DNA from: J027 sp965215855
GTDB taxonomy: Bacteria > Chloroflexota > Anaerolineae > Aggregatilineales > J027
Length of the DNA: 64,000 nt
Direction of reading: 5' to 3'
Assembly: GCA_965215855.1 (NCBI GenBank)
Contig: CBDCER010000003.1
Coordinates: 186,001-250,000 of the forward strand
Part shown: positions 51,740-60,576 of the stretch, piece by piece
How the letters are laid out: each line of letters opens with the position of its first letter
How positions within the stretch are numbered: position 1 is the stretch's first letter
Made by a program: the position numbers and the translations under genes
The notes under the pieces: generated by a model
What the model was told of the DNA's origin: nothing
Databases searched by the model: none
Seen by the model: only the letters and a program-made list of their open reading frames with translations

Positions 51740-53007
51740 TGTCCGTGCGTAACCTGACACGCTCTCCATTGTTGACTCTCATTATTGGTGTATTCCTGGG
51801 ACTGCTCGGTGCAATGGCCGTTGTCATCCCCACCCTTGATCCGCCATCCAAAGACATCCGCCTGCTGGTGCTATTCATGACCAGCACCGGGGTTCTGACC
51901 ATCTCATTAGCCTATCTCATGTATCGTTTGGGATTAGTCAGTTGGTTCCGCAGCCTACGCTGGTCTTTACTGGTGACGATTATGTTGACGGTAGTGCTGA
52001 TCTTCCTCAATGTTTGGGTGACGGCCCAACTGATGTTCATCAGTCCCCACGATCTGTTCCTAACGACAGGCTTGCTGGTCTTTGCGGGTATCATCGCGAT
52101 CACATTCGGCTTCTTCATTTCCAATGCGATGACTGATAGCATCCGCCAGATGGCAAGCGCCACCGAAGCACTAGCAAAAGGGGATTTGAGTACCCGCCTG
52201 GACATCACTGGCAATGATGAACTGGCCCAACTCGCCGCTGCATTCAACAACATGGCGCGATCTTTGCAGGAAATCGACGAACAGAAACGGATGCTAGAAC
52301 AAGCTCGTCGCGATCTGATTGCCTGGGTTTCCCACGATTTGCGGACACCGTTGGCATCTATAAGGGTGATGGCCGAAGCAATGGCTGATGGCGTAGTCTC
52401 TGATACTGAGACGATTCAGCGTTATCTGGACAACATGCGCGGCGAAATTGAGCATCTCAGTCACCTGATTGACGACTTGTTTGAGCTGGCCCAACTGGAT
52501 ACCGGCCACATTCAATTGCATTGGGAGAATGCTTCATTAGGCGACTTAATCTCTGATACCCTCGGCAGTTTGAAACCCCAGGCCACTCAGCATAAAGTCA
52601 ATTTGCAGGGTGAAGTGGATGATGCCGTTGATCCAGTTTATATGGCTCCCGATAAAGTTCAGCGCGTACTATATAACCTACTGCACAACGCCATCGTTTA
52701 CACACCCGAACGCGGCGAAATCAAACTATCAGCTCGATTGGCAGAGGATAATGTGCGCGTGGATGTCCAGAATAGTGGCACCGGCATTGCACCTACTGAG
52801 CTACCGCATATTTTCGAGAGCTTCTATCGAGGTGAACGTTCGCGGGCTAAAGACGCTAGTGGGCAGCGCGGGGCTGGTCTGGGATTGGCAATTGCGCGGG
52901 GCTTTGTGGAAGCACATGGCGGCAAAATCTGGGTCGAAAGCGTCCCTAACCAGGGCACTACATTCAGTTTTACGCTTCCACGTCATGTGCCAGCTATTCT
53001 GAATTAA
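51739..53007 (+). CDS. Membrane sensor histidine kinase, partner of the OmpR-type regulator
   Basis: 422 residues, start overlapping the regulator stop by one base. Four membrane helices (~10-30, ~42-62, ~75-95, ~108-130) leave almost no outside loop, so the signal is probably sensed in the membrane or by a partner. HAMP (~132-185) is followed by HisKA with phospho-acceptor His near 202 (WVSHDLRTPLASI) and HATPase_c with NLLHNAIVYTP (N box), DVQNSGTGI (G1) and GAGLGLAIARG (G2). Compact kinases of this kind often pair with OmpR-type regulators. The gene ends with ~160 bp before the next promoter-driven gene. Confidence 0.9.
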   Translation: MSVRNLTRSPLLTLIIGVFLGLLGAMAVVIPTLDPPSKDIRLLVLFMTSTGVLTISLAYLMYRLGLVSWFRSLRWSLLVTIMLTVVLIFLNVWVTAQLMFISPHDLFLTTGLLVFAGIIAITFGFFISNAMTDSIRQMASATEALAKGDLSTRLDITGNDELAQLAAAFNNMARSLQEIDEQKRMLEQARRDLIAWVSHDLRTPLASIRVMAEAMADGVVSDTETIQRYLDNMRGEIEHLSHLIDDLFELAQLDTGHIQLHWENASLGDLISDTLGSLKPQATQHKVNLQGEVDDAVDPVYMAPDKVQRVLYNLLHNAIVYTPERGEIKLSARLAEDNVRVDVQNSGTGIAPTELPHIFESFYRGERSRAKDASGQRGAGLGLAIARGFVEAHGGKIWVESVPNQGTTFSFTLPRHVPAILN

Positions 53008-53097
53008 TTCATATCTACAACCAAACTAAGATATGACCTCACGTTTCTATCATCAATACCCTGCCGCTTCCTCAATCGTGTCTTCAAAATACTTGTA

Positions 53098-53127
53098 TTG
53101 GTTGTATCTTTGAATTGGCTGTATACT
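53098..53127 (+). promoter_or_regulatory. Promoter of the tube-like protein gene
   Basis: TTGGTT (53098-53103), 18 bases and TATACT (53122-53127), followed by an AAGGAGAT ribosome site before ATG 53169. Confidence 0.5.
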
Positions 53128-53168
53128 TTTTGTGTCAGCAATATTGACTGTCAAGGAGATGGTTTTTT

Positions 53169-53723
53169 ATGACCGATCAATATCAGGGCAATTATGTCCC
53201 ACCAGAGCAACAACAACATCCTCAACAGCAGCAATACTATCAACCCGCGCCACAGGGCGAATTCTATCAAAGCCAGGCGCGTGCCCAGGCATCCGGCAAA
53301 GGCATTCAGGCCGTTGATAGCCTCTCGGCCAATGAGTTTGCAGTTGAAGTGAACGGCGAGCGGATTACGGGCATTTTTGCAGTTTCGGGTCTTTCTTCGT
53401 ATTGCCTGAAGATGGACGAGGGCAAACCCGTCGGCTTAGATTTCCCGCCGATTGTGATTACCAAGATGGTGCAACAAGACCCCAATCTGCCATTCAATCA
53501 ATGGACCCGCGAAACAGTGGCGGCACGCGGTACACGCCTGCCAACCCGCGATGTTTCAATCATTGCACTGGATGAAGGGCTTGAAACACGCCGCTGGATC
53601 TATCGCAATTGCTGGATTAGCTCTATTCAATTTTCAGATTTTGATACTGCCGTTGATTTTTTGATTGAAGAAAAAATTAACATTCAGCATGGCGGTGTAG
53701 AAGAAATCTGGCCGCAACGCTAA
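53169..53723 (+). CDS. Phage T4 gp19-like tube-family protein, stand-alone
   Basis: 184 residues. The first ~55 are Gln/Pro/Tyr-rich and disordered (PPEQQQHPQQQQYYQP). From ~60 on the protein resembles the tail-tube (gp19-like) fold used by contractile phage tails and extracellular injection systems: FAVEVNGERITGIFAVSGLSSY, PPIVITKMVQQDPNLPFNQWTRET, DVSIIALDEGLETRRWIYRNCWIS and FDTAVDFLIEEKINIQHGGVEEI. True tube proteins sit with sheath and baseplate genes; none are here. It has its own promoter, strong ribosome site and terminator, so it is a single-gene unit. It may be a domesticated tube protein or a look-alike beta-barrel with another task. Confidence 0.55.
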   Translation: MTDQYQGNYVPPEQQQHPQQQQYYQPAPQGEFYQSQARAQASGKGIQAVDSLSANEFAVEVNGERITGIFAVSGLSSYCLKMDEGKPVGLDFPPIVITKMVQQDPNLPFNQWTRETVAARGTRLPTRDVSIIALDEGLETRRWIYRNCWISSIQFSDFDTAVDFLIEEKINIQHGGVEEIWPQR

Positions 53724-53732
53724 TCATTACTG

Positions 53733-53760
53733 GTGGGGCGACAACATTGTGCCCCACTTT
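53733..53760 (+). terminator. Terminator of the tube-like protein gene
   Basis: Stem GTGGGGC (53733-53739) with GCCCCAC (53751-53757), 11-base loop, then TTTAT. Confidence 0.7.
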
Positions 53761-53764
53761 ATCA

Positions 53765-54895
53765 TCACTCTACCTGCACTATCCCCAACAATTCGCGGGC
53801 CGCCGCCGTTGCGGGTAGCGTCCCATCCATGACAGCCTGCTCAATTTGCGGCAGGCGCTCACGAACAGCCGGGTGGTCGAAAAAGTACAGACGCAGTTGC
53901 TCCTCGACCATCGAATGCAGCCACTCCCGCACCTGCTCCCGCCGCCGCGCCTCAAACACGCCCGATTCGGTGGTCTGCCGATGAAAATCCTCGACAATCT
54001 TCCACAATTCATCAATGCCATCGCCAGTCACCGCCGAAATCGTATAGGCTTTAGTCTCCCAACCCGGCGTGGCCGATGTGATATAGTGCAACGCCCGGTT
54101 ATATTCAGCCCGCGCCGCCTTCGCCGCAATGACGTTATCCCCATCAGCCTTATTAATCACCAGCGCATCGGCCAATTCGATGACACCTTTTTTGATGCCC
54201 TGCAATTCATCGCCCGCTCCGGCGATCATCACCAATAGGAAAAAATCGACCATTGAACGCACGGCGATTTCACTCTGGCCCGTTCCCACTGTCTCGATCA
54301 ACACTACATCAAAGCCTGCCGCCTCGCACACCAGCATCGTCTCTCGGCTTTTCCGCGCCACGCCGCCCAACATGCCTCCTGTCGGCGAAGGCCGGATAAA
54401 CGCCTTCGGATGGCGCGATAATTGCTGCATCCGTGTCTTATCGCCCAAGATACTGCCCCGTGTCAGGCTACTGCTGGGGTCAACTGCCAGTACCGCCACC
54501 CGATGATCACTTTCCACCAACACCATTCCCAGCGACTCAATCAGCGTGCTTTTTCCCGCACCTGGCACACCGGTAATGCCCACCCGCATTGACTTGCCCG
54601 TATGAGGCAGCAAGTGACGCAGCACCTCCTGTGCCGTTTCAAAATGCGCCGGTGCATTACTTTCCACTAACGTAATTGCTCGCGCCAAAATCGCCCGGTC
54701 GCCAGCCAACACCCCCTGTACATAATCCTCTGTCGCCAACAAACGCCGACGGGGCATGGGTTTACCATCTCCTGGTGATGATTGCCGGGGAGTTATGCCA
54801 TCATGCCCCCCCAACACTCCGCGTATCACCCGCGACGCAAACCCATCATCCCCGTCGGGGGGAACCCACTCCGGCTTGCGCGATTGCTCAGGCAT
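53765..54895 (-). CDS. meaB: MeaB-type GTPase chaperone of methylmalonyl-CoA mutase
   Basis: 376 residues. The G domain has P-loop GVPGAGKST (~109-117), AVDPSSSLTRGSILGDKTRM (switch region with the conserved Asp), an ETVGTGQSE switch and NKADGD (~245). MeaB guards the cobalamin mutase: it gates cofactor loading and helps remove damaged cofactor. The start at ATG 54895 overlaps the mutB stop by 8 bp, but it gives a ~46-residue low-complexity extension. ATG 54757, with AGGAG ten bases upstream, would give the usual ~330 residues and may be the real start. Last gene of the mutA-mutB-meaB operon. Confidence 0.93.
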   Translation of the reverse strand: MPEQSRKPEWVPPDGDDGFASRVIRGVLGGHDGITPRQSSPGDGKPMPRRRLLATEDYVQGVLAGDRAILARAITLVESNAPAHFETAQEVLRHLLPHTGKSMRVGITGVPGAGKSTLIESLGMVLVESDHRVAVLAVDPSSSLTRGSILGDKTRMQQLSRHPKAFIRPSPTGGMLGGVARKSRETMLVCEAAGFDVVLIETVGTGQSEIAVRSMVDFFLLVMIAGAGDELQGIKKGVIELADALVINKADGDNVIAAKAARAEYNRALHYITSATPGWETKAYTISAVTGDGIDELWKIVEDFHRQTTESGVFEARRREQVREWLHSMVEEQLRLYFFDHPAVRERLPQIEQAVMDGTLPATAAARELLGIVQVE

Positions 54896-57074
54896 AGTCC
54901 ATTAGCCGTCGCTTGAGTTCGGCCAAAATCTTCTGTGCTGCCACGGGAATAATCGTTCCAGGGCCAAAAATGGCAGCAGCACCTTGTTCCCTTAGAAATT
55001 CATAGTCCTGTGCTGGAATCACGCCGCCCACCACGACCATAATATCTTCACGTCCCAATGCTGCTAGCGCTTCGACTAATTGCGGCAATAATGTTTTATG
55101 TCCGCCAGCCAGCGAACTCATACCGACGACATGCACATCATTCTCGACCGCCTGCCGTGCCACTTCATCCGGCGTCTGGAACAACGGCCCAATGTCTACA
55201 TCAAAGCCCAGATCAGCAAACGCTGTAGCGATCACTTTTGCACCTCGATCATGCCCATCCTGGCCCATTTTTGCCACCAGGATGCGCGGGCGACGGCCTT
55301 CCAGTTGCTCGAACTCATCTGCCATGTGCCGCACCTGCGCTACCTCATCATCATCGCCGAATTCACTGCTATATACGCCAGCAATCGAACGAATCACCGC
55401 TTTGTGACGTCCCCAGACTTTCTCCAATGCATCCGAGATCTCGCCCAGGGACGCCCGTGCGCGTGTTGCTTCAATTGATAGCTGCAGCAAATTACCCTCG
55501 CCTGTCTCCGCACAGCGCGTCAGGGCGTGTAGTGTATCTTTAACAGCACGTTCATCACGACCAGCCCGCAGTTGCTCTAACCGTGCGATCTGCGCCTGAC
55601 GCACCACCGTATTATCCACCTCCAGGATTTCGAGTGGTGCTTCCTGTTCCTGACGATAGCGATTGACACCCACAATTGTCTCCTGTCCGGAGTCAATGTG
55701 CGCTTGACGTCGCGCCGCCGCTTCTTCAATCCGCATCTTAGGTAGCCCCGTCTCCAGCGCCTTTGCCATACCCCCCAACGTCTTGACTTCCCGGATATGC
55801 ACCCAAGCTCGCCGTGCCAGTGCATCAGTCAACGCTTCAACATAGAATGAACCGCCCCAGGGATCAACCACACGGGTGATGCCGGTTTCCGTTTGCAGAT
55901 AAATCTGGGTGTTGCGAGCAATCCGCGCCGAGAAATCCGTTGGCAATGCAATCGCCTCGTCCAACGCATTCGTATGTAACGACTGTGTATGTCCCAGCGC
56001 CGCTGCCATCGCCTCAATGCACGTCCGTGCCACATTATTGAACGGGTCCTGCTCAGTCAAGCTCCACCCCGATGTCTGGCAATGTGTTCGCAACGCCATC
56101 GACTTCGGATTCTGAGGATTGAACTGCTTGATAATTTTGGCCCACAATAGTCGTGCCGCCCGCATTTTGGCGACTTCCATGAAGTAGTTCATGCCAATCG
56201 CCCAGAAAAACGACAGGCGTGGTGCAAACTCATCAATGTCCATACCGGCTTGCACACCAGCCCGCACATATTCCAGTCCATCCGCCAACGTATAGGCCAG
56301 CTCAATATCAGCCGTTGCTCCTGCTTCTTGCATGTGATAGCCGGAGATACTGATACTGTTGAATTTTGGCATATGTTCAGCCGTGAACGCGAAAATATCC
56401 GAGATGATCCGCATCGAAGGCTCCGGCGGATAGATGTATGTGTTGCGAACCATATATTCCTTCAGGATGTCGTTCTGAATCGTTCCAGTCAGGCGCTTAT
56501 GCGGTACGCCTTGTTCCTCCGCCGCCACGATATAAAATGCCATCACAGGCAACACTGCACCGTTCATCGTCATTGAAACCGACATTTGATCCAGCGGTAT
56601 CCCATCGAACAAAATCTGCATATCTAATAGTGAAGAGATCGCGACCCCCGCCTTTCCCACATCGCCCACCACTCGCGGGTGGTCAGAGTCATAACCACGA
56701 TGGGTCGCTAGATCAAATGCAATCGATAGTCCTTTTTGTCCTGCCGCCAGATTGCGTCGGTAGAAAGCATTGCTCTCCTCCGCCGTCGAAAACCCTGCAT
56801 ATTGGCGCACCGTCCAGGGCCGTTGCACATACATCGCTGGATAAGGTCCGCGCAGATAAGGTGGCAGACCTGCCGTAAACCCCAGATGCTCCATACCGTC
56901 AATATCCTCGGCAGTATACAATGGTTTCACATCAACTTGCTCCATTGTCCGCCAGATCAATGCGTCTAGCGATTCTCCTGTCTCAGCCTCAACACGGGCA
57001 CGCCATTCGCCGTAATCAGCTTTGGGAAAATTTGCCGGATAATCCATTGTTGTAAAATCAGGTCGCTTCGTCAT
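54888..57074 (-). CDS. mutB: Methylmalonyl-CoA mutase, catalytic (large) subunit
   Basis: 728 residues, adenosylcobalamin-dependent, interconverting methylmalonyl-CoA and succinyl-CoA. The TIM-barrel part (~20-560) shows YAGFSTAEESNAFYRRNL, GLSIAFDLATHRGYDSDHPRV, SVSMTMNGAVLPVMAFYI and HTNALDEAIALP. The C-terminal cobalamin domain (~595-728) has the DxHxxG motif in GQDGHDRGAKVIATA, the later SSLAGGHKTL and VVVGGVIPAQD. All catalytic features are intact. The start overlaps the mutA stop by four bases. No methylmalonyl-CoA epimerase or propionyl-CoA carboxylase is in the window, so the direction of use (propionate breakdown or synthesis) cannot be told. Confidence 0.97.
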   Translation of the reverse strand: MTKRPDFTTMDYPANFPKADYGEWRARVEAETGESLDALIWRTMEQVDVKPLYTAEDIDGMEHLGFTAGLPPYLRGPYPAMYVQRPWTVRQYAGFSTAEESNAFYRRNLAAGQKGLSIAFDLATHRGYDSDHPRVVGDVGKAGVAISSLLDMQILFDGIPLDQMSVSMTMNGAVLPVMAFYIVAAEEQGVPHKRLTGTIQNDILKEYMVRNTYIYPPEPSMRIISDIFAFTAEHMPKFNSISISGYHMQEAGATADIELAYTLADGLEYVRAGVQAGMDIDEFAPRLSFFWAIGMNYFMEVAKMRAARLLWAKIIKQFNPQNPKSMALRTHCQTSGWSLTEQDPFNNVARTCIEAMAAALGHTQSLHTNALDEAIALPTDFSARIARNTQIYLQTETGITRVVDPWGGSFYVEALTDALARRAWVHIREVKTLGGMAKALETGLPKMRIEEAAARRQAHIDSGQETIVGVNRYRQEQEAPLEILEVDNTVVRQAQIARLEQLRAGRDERAVKDTLHALTRCAETGEGNLLQLSIEATRARASLGEISDALEKVWGRHKAVIRSIAGVYSSEFGDDDEVAQVRHMADEFEQLEGRRPRILVAKMGQDGHDRGAKVIATAFADLGFDVDIGPLFQTPDEVARQAVENDVHVVGMSSLAGGHKTLLPQLVEALAALGREDIMVVVGGVIPAQDYEFLREQGAAAIFGPGTIIPVAAQKILAELKRRLMDYA

Positions 57075-59221
57075 GCACCGACTCCCAACTGTTGCTGCAA
57101 TTTGTGGTTAATCTCATAGCAATTCGCACGAATATGAATAAATTCATCAATACCCGCCGCCTGGAATGCCTCGACATGTGCTTTAGGATACCCTGCCAGA
57201 ATAACTACTATACCGGGCTGGCGATCCTTGATCTGTCTAACCAACGACGGTACAGCATTGGGGTATACCTCGTCGCTGGAGCAAATCACCACAACGGGTG
57301 CGCTCGAATCCAAAGCCGCTTCGGCAGCTTTATCAGCGGTAGCAAAGCCATCATTGTTCAGGATTTCAAATCCCCCAATTTCAAAGAAGCCCGTTGTGAA
57401 ATCGGCGCGGGCTTTATACTGAGAAACTGAGCCGATATTCGCCAGGAAGATTTGAGGAGAATAGCCAGTACGAGCCGCGAAAGCTTCAGCGTTTTGTCGC
57501 AGTTCTTCAAACAGTAATGCACCTCGTTCTATTTTCAGGGGTGTGATAGTCATCGCTTCAACATCTACACCACGTATCGCCGTCGCTATTTGCCCCAACG
57601 TCGCCCTCTCCCGCGCAGTTATGACAGCCGCCGCCAGTTGATCCTCCGGTGAAGTATCTCGCAGTCTATCGAGTGAAAGCAGATTCTTGCGCCTTTGTTC
57701 AGCAATTTGCCGGGCACGATCCGCCGCTAGTTCTACGTAATCTATGGGATCACCTTCCAACTGCCGCTCTTGCAAATTCGGGTAGATATTCGTCCCCAGC
57801 AGGACATCTTTGCGCCGCGCCAAGTTTTCAGTGCGTTGGCTAGCCGTGGTGGCAACCTGATCCTGTGGGAAACCATCCTGTAATGCCTGGAACATTCCCC
57901 CACGACGTTCAACTTCTTGGAACAACGTCCAGCTCCGCCGCCCTACTTCATCCGTCAGCACTTCGCCATACCACGCCCCCCCCATCGGATCAATCAGGCG
58001 CGTCAGGTTGCATTCCTCTTGCAAAATCAACTGCACATTACGAGCAATCCGGCGCGAGAACGAATCAGGTGGTCGCACAGCCACATCAAACGGCGCGATG
58101 TGCATACTATCCACGCCACCAACACCCCCAGCAAACGCTTCTGTTGTCGCACGCAGCATATTTACATACGGATCATAGATCGTTTTATTCCAAGTCGTGC
58201 TGCGAGCATAGATAGCCATTTTCTGAGCCGCTTCATTGCCACCAAAAGCCTGGACGATTTGCGCCCACAACATCCGTGCCGCCCGCAGCTTGGCGACCTC
58301 CATAAAGAAATTGCCGCCCAGTGCAAATCCAAACTGAATACGACGGGCAACTGTATCAATGTCCAATTCACGATCCAGCATAGCCCGGATATAGTCCACA
58401 CCAGTCGCCAGTGCGAAGGCTAGTTCCTGCACAACGCTGCCCCCAGCATCTTGATAGTCATAACCTGATACGGCAATCGTCGCCAACTGCGGCACATGAC
58501 TGGCTGCCCAATTGGTCACTTGCGCCGTCTCATCATAGGCATTCGCTAGACTAACTGGCAGCTCACCTGTTTTCACCAATGCGCCCAACGGATCTCCCAT
58601 CACACCGCCGCGCAGATGATGGACTGATTGCCCGCTATGTTCCAAATACGCCACAAATAATGCTGCGAATGAAAGTCCGCTATAGCCAGCTTGGACAAAG
58701 ACCGGTACTTGCTCCAGGTTGACTCCATGCAATGCCAGGGTTAGATCATCGACACTGGCAATAGAGACTCCACCACGCCCAACCCAACCAGTCGGTGCCT
58801 GGTCCGGATCAAGGCCAGCCCGTGTTGCAGCATCGAGTGGTATGTTGACCGCCGTTTGACCGCATTCTATATCCAGACATAAGGCTTCATTGAACGCTTT
58901 CGGTGACCCATATGGTAATTCTTGGGCAATCAACCAACCAGTGCCCAGATAACCTGAACTCTTCGTTCCGCGCACATAGGGAAACTGGCCGGGCAATGAG
59001 TATTGATGGGCAATACCCGCTGCATCTTCTTGAAAATAGATAGGCTGGAGATCAAATCCTTCGTACACATCGCTGACAAGTTTCTTCTCAAAAGCAGCGC
59101 CCTTCAACATGGCTTCAGCCGCCGAACGCCATGCCGCGTAATCTGCTGCAGAAAATTCGCTGAATAACGGTGAGCCATCATCCGCTGGAATGCGCTCATC
59201 GCTGGTTGTTTGATCCGACAT
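57071..59221 (-). CDS. mutA: Methylmalonyl-CoA mutase, small (non-catalytic) subunit
   Basis: 716 residues, homologous to MutB but with altered motifs. The barrel part keeps the general plan (DYAAWRSAAEAMLKG, YVRGTKSSGYLGTGW, HIAPFDVAVRPPDSFSRRIARN), but the cobalamin domain lacks DxHxxG; the corresponding place reads NIGSVSQYKARADFTTGFFEIGG. This is the expected state of the structural subunit of heterodimeric mutases. It pairs with MutB, whose gene overlaps by four bases. It is first in the operon. The ribosome site before ATG is weak (GAGG is 13 bases away). Confidence 0.92.
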   Translation of the reverse strand: MSDQTTSDERIPADDGSPLFSEFSAADYAAWRSAAEAMLKGAAFEKKLVSDVYEGFDLQPIYFQEDAAGIAHQYSLPGQFPYVRGTKSSGYLGTGWLIAQELPYGSPKAFNEALCLDIECGQTAVNIPLDAATRAGLDPDQAPTGWVGRGGVSIASVDDLTLALHGVNLEQVPVFVQAGYSGLSFAALFVAYLEHSGQSVHHLRGGVMGDPLGALVKTGELPVSLANAYDETAQVTNWAASHVPQLATIAVSGYDYQDAGGSVVQELAFALATGVDYIRAMLDRELDIDTVARRIQFGFALGGNFFMEVAKLRAARMLWAQIVQAFGGNEAAQKMAIYARSTTWNKTIYDPYVNMLRATTEAFAGGVGGVDSMHIAPFDVAVRPPDSFSRRIARNVQLILQEECNLTRLIDPMGGAWYGEVLTDEVGRRSWTLFQEVERRGGMFQALQDGFPQDQVATTASQRTENLARRKDVLLGTNIYPNLQERQLEGDPIDYVELAADRARQIAEQRRKNLLSLDRLRDTSPEDQLAAAVITARERATLGQIATAIRGVDVEAMTITPLKIERGALLFEELRQNAEAFAARTGYSPQIFLANIGSVSQYKARADFTTGFFEIGGFEILNNDGFATADKAAEAALDSSAPVVVICSSDEVYPNAVPSLVRQIKDRQPGIVVILAGYPKAHVEAFQAAGIDEFIHIRANCYEINHKLQQQLGVGA

Positions 59222-59312
59222 CTGTTGTCGTTATCCTCATTCAACTTTTCAGTTAAAGCTATTGTTCTAATTGTAACGATAAAAGGGCAACCACTCCACA
59301 CCAATACACTTG

Positions 59313-59341
59313 TTGGCATGGCGTAGGGTCTATGCTATAAT
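59313..59341 (+). promoter_or_regulatory. Strong extended -10 promoter ahead of the structured leader
   Basis: TTGGCA (59313-59318), exactly 17 bases and TATAAT (59336-59341) with the extended element TGC just upstream (59333-59335). Transcription is expected from about 59348. This is one of the strongest promoters in the window. Confidence 0.8.
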
Positions 59342-59347
59342 GCAGGC

Positions 59348-59642
59348 CACCAGAGAAAAATACACTACTCAATCAACAGCTCTATAATCTGGGTACTCTG
59401 GCAATTAGACAAACACATGAGGTATTCATCGAAAAAAGTGCCGCCTGATCATGTTGCCGAGGGCTGTATATTATCCCCATATTACGGGGAATAGGTGCTG
59501 TAAAGCGCTGGGTTCTGAGAGCCGTTTCCTACTTCTCACGAGAAAAACGGCCTCCCACTGGGGAATTGTCAATCCGAGATCAATAACGCGGTTCCTCCCT
59601 ACTTCGAAAGGCGAGGGTTTCCACCGCAGGAAGTTTTGGTGA
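59348..59642 (+). ncRNA. Long structured leader or small RNA of unknown class
   Basis: About 295 bases between a strong promoter and the DUF4388 gene hold no credible reading frame but several stable folds. CCCC-ATATTAC-GGGG lies at ~59475-59491 with flanking A/T pairs. A long rod near 59519-59557 has GCCGTTT pairing AAACGGC around an inner TTCT-CACG-AGAA. A seven-pair stem with one bulge, CCTCCCT with AGG-C-GAGG (~59594-59617), is followed by GTTT. The last hairpin could end a small RNA of ~270 bases; otherwise the region is a 5' leader controlling the downstream gene. It does not match the riboswitch, 6S, SRP or RNase P patterns that I can recall. Confidence 0.45.
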
Positions 59643-60539
59643 ATGGCGCTAAAGGGTAATCTAAGAGTTTTCACAACAACTCAACTCCTCAATCTCGTCA
59701 ATCTTTCCAAACGCACGGGATCGCTTGCCATCTATGATGGAATGCCCACTGGTGAGAAAATTACATTGGGGGATGGCCTGACCCAAATTGACAAGTTAGC
59801 CCCTGGCAAGCAACTCGCCTATTTAACTTTTCAGGGCGGCAAATTGGTTTATGCGGATATGGAAGGCAAAGATGCCCATCTGGCTGGCATTTTGCATCGT
59901 GCTGGCAAACTTAATGAAGAGCAAGCGCGTCTTATCCGCCAGCGTGCCGAAAAACTGAACATGAGTGACAAAGGGCTGGCCCTTAGCCTTATCAACGCCA
60001 ATTATGTAACGCGTCGCGACATCGTTCAAAGTATCCAGAAACATACCGTCAGCATTGTATTTGATCTGATGACTTGGAAAAAGGAACCCTTTGAGTTTCA
60101 CGAAGGGGCCATGGCTCCTGGTAACCGCATTCTGGTTCCGATTGACCTTCGTAACGTCATTATTGAGGGCACACGTGTCCTTAATGAGCAAATCAAGCTG
60201 GAAGAAGAAATCCCAAATCTGGACCTAGCATTGCGGTTTGCTGAAGATCCCAGCAACCTACGAAAGGTCAAATTGGGGGCCGATACCTGGCGCGTAGTCG
60301 GTTTCATCAATCCCAAGAACTCAATCCGCCAAATTGCTAAAGCTTGTAACATGACCGATACTGAAATTCGTCGCATTATCTTTGCACTTATGCAGGCTGG
60401 GTTGGTTCATCTGGTTAAGCCGCAAAGCCAGGATAGCAAGCGGCGTTCAGATTGGCGACAGGTTCAACGTAATGCACCTGATCGTGACGTGGTAAATCGC
60501 TTGATTGATAGAATCAAGAACATCAAGGCTCCGTCTTAA
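59643..60539 (+). CDS. DUF4388 (PatA-N-like) signalling adaptor
   Basis: 298 residues with AGGAAG ten bases before ATG. The N-terminal ~155 residues have the DUF4388 pattern: MALKGNLRVFTTTQLLNLVNLSKRTGSLAI, LTFQGGKLVYADMEGKDAHLAGILHRAGKL, and VFDLMTWKKEPFEFHEGA. The C-terminal part (~210-270) looks like a winged helix (NSIRQIAKACNMTDTEIRRIIFALMQAGLVH), and the end is basic. DUF4388 proteins pair with small GTPases and two-component systems in gliding, polarity and cell-differentiation systems. The GTPase gene follows after 37 bp, which supports a shared task. DNA binding is possible but unproven. Confidence 0.78.
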   Translation: MALKGNLRVFTTTQLLNLVNLSKRTGSLAIYDGMPTGEKITLGDGLTQIDKLAPGKQLAYLTFQGGKLVYADMEGKDAHLAGILHRAGKLNEEQARLIRQRAEKLNMSDKGLALSLINANYVTRRDIVQSIQKHTVSIVFDLMTWKKEPFEFHEGAMAPGNRILVPIDLRNVIIEGTRVLNEQIKLEEEIPNLDLALRFAEDPSNLRKVKLGADTWRVVGFINPKNSIRQIAKACNMTDTEIRRIIFALMQAGLVHLVKPQSQDSKRRSDWRQVQRNAPDRDVVNRLIDRIKNIKAPS

Positions 60540-60576
60540 TCGACAATTTTTCATGTGAGAGAGCGAGAAAACGGCC

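Noticed and set aside
59510..59530. CTGAGA in the structured leader, which recalls a TPP riboswitch
   Set aside because: The rest of the TPP pattern (the ACCTGAT and GATAATGCCAGCG-type parts) is missing, and the downstream genes have no link to thiamine.
59430..59642. 6S RNA, SRP RNA, RNase P RNA or tmRNA in the structured leader
   Set aside because: None of the signature strings of these RNAs (GGAAGGAAGCAGC-type SRP loop, tmRNA acceptor ends, RNase P core) was found. 6S is the least well excluded because its sequence varies greatly.
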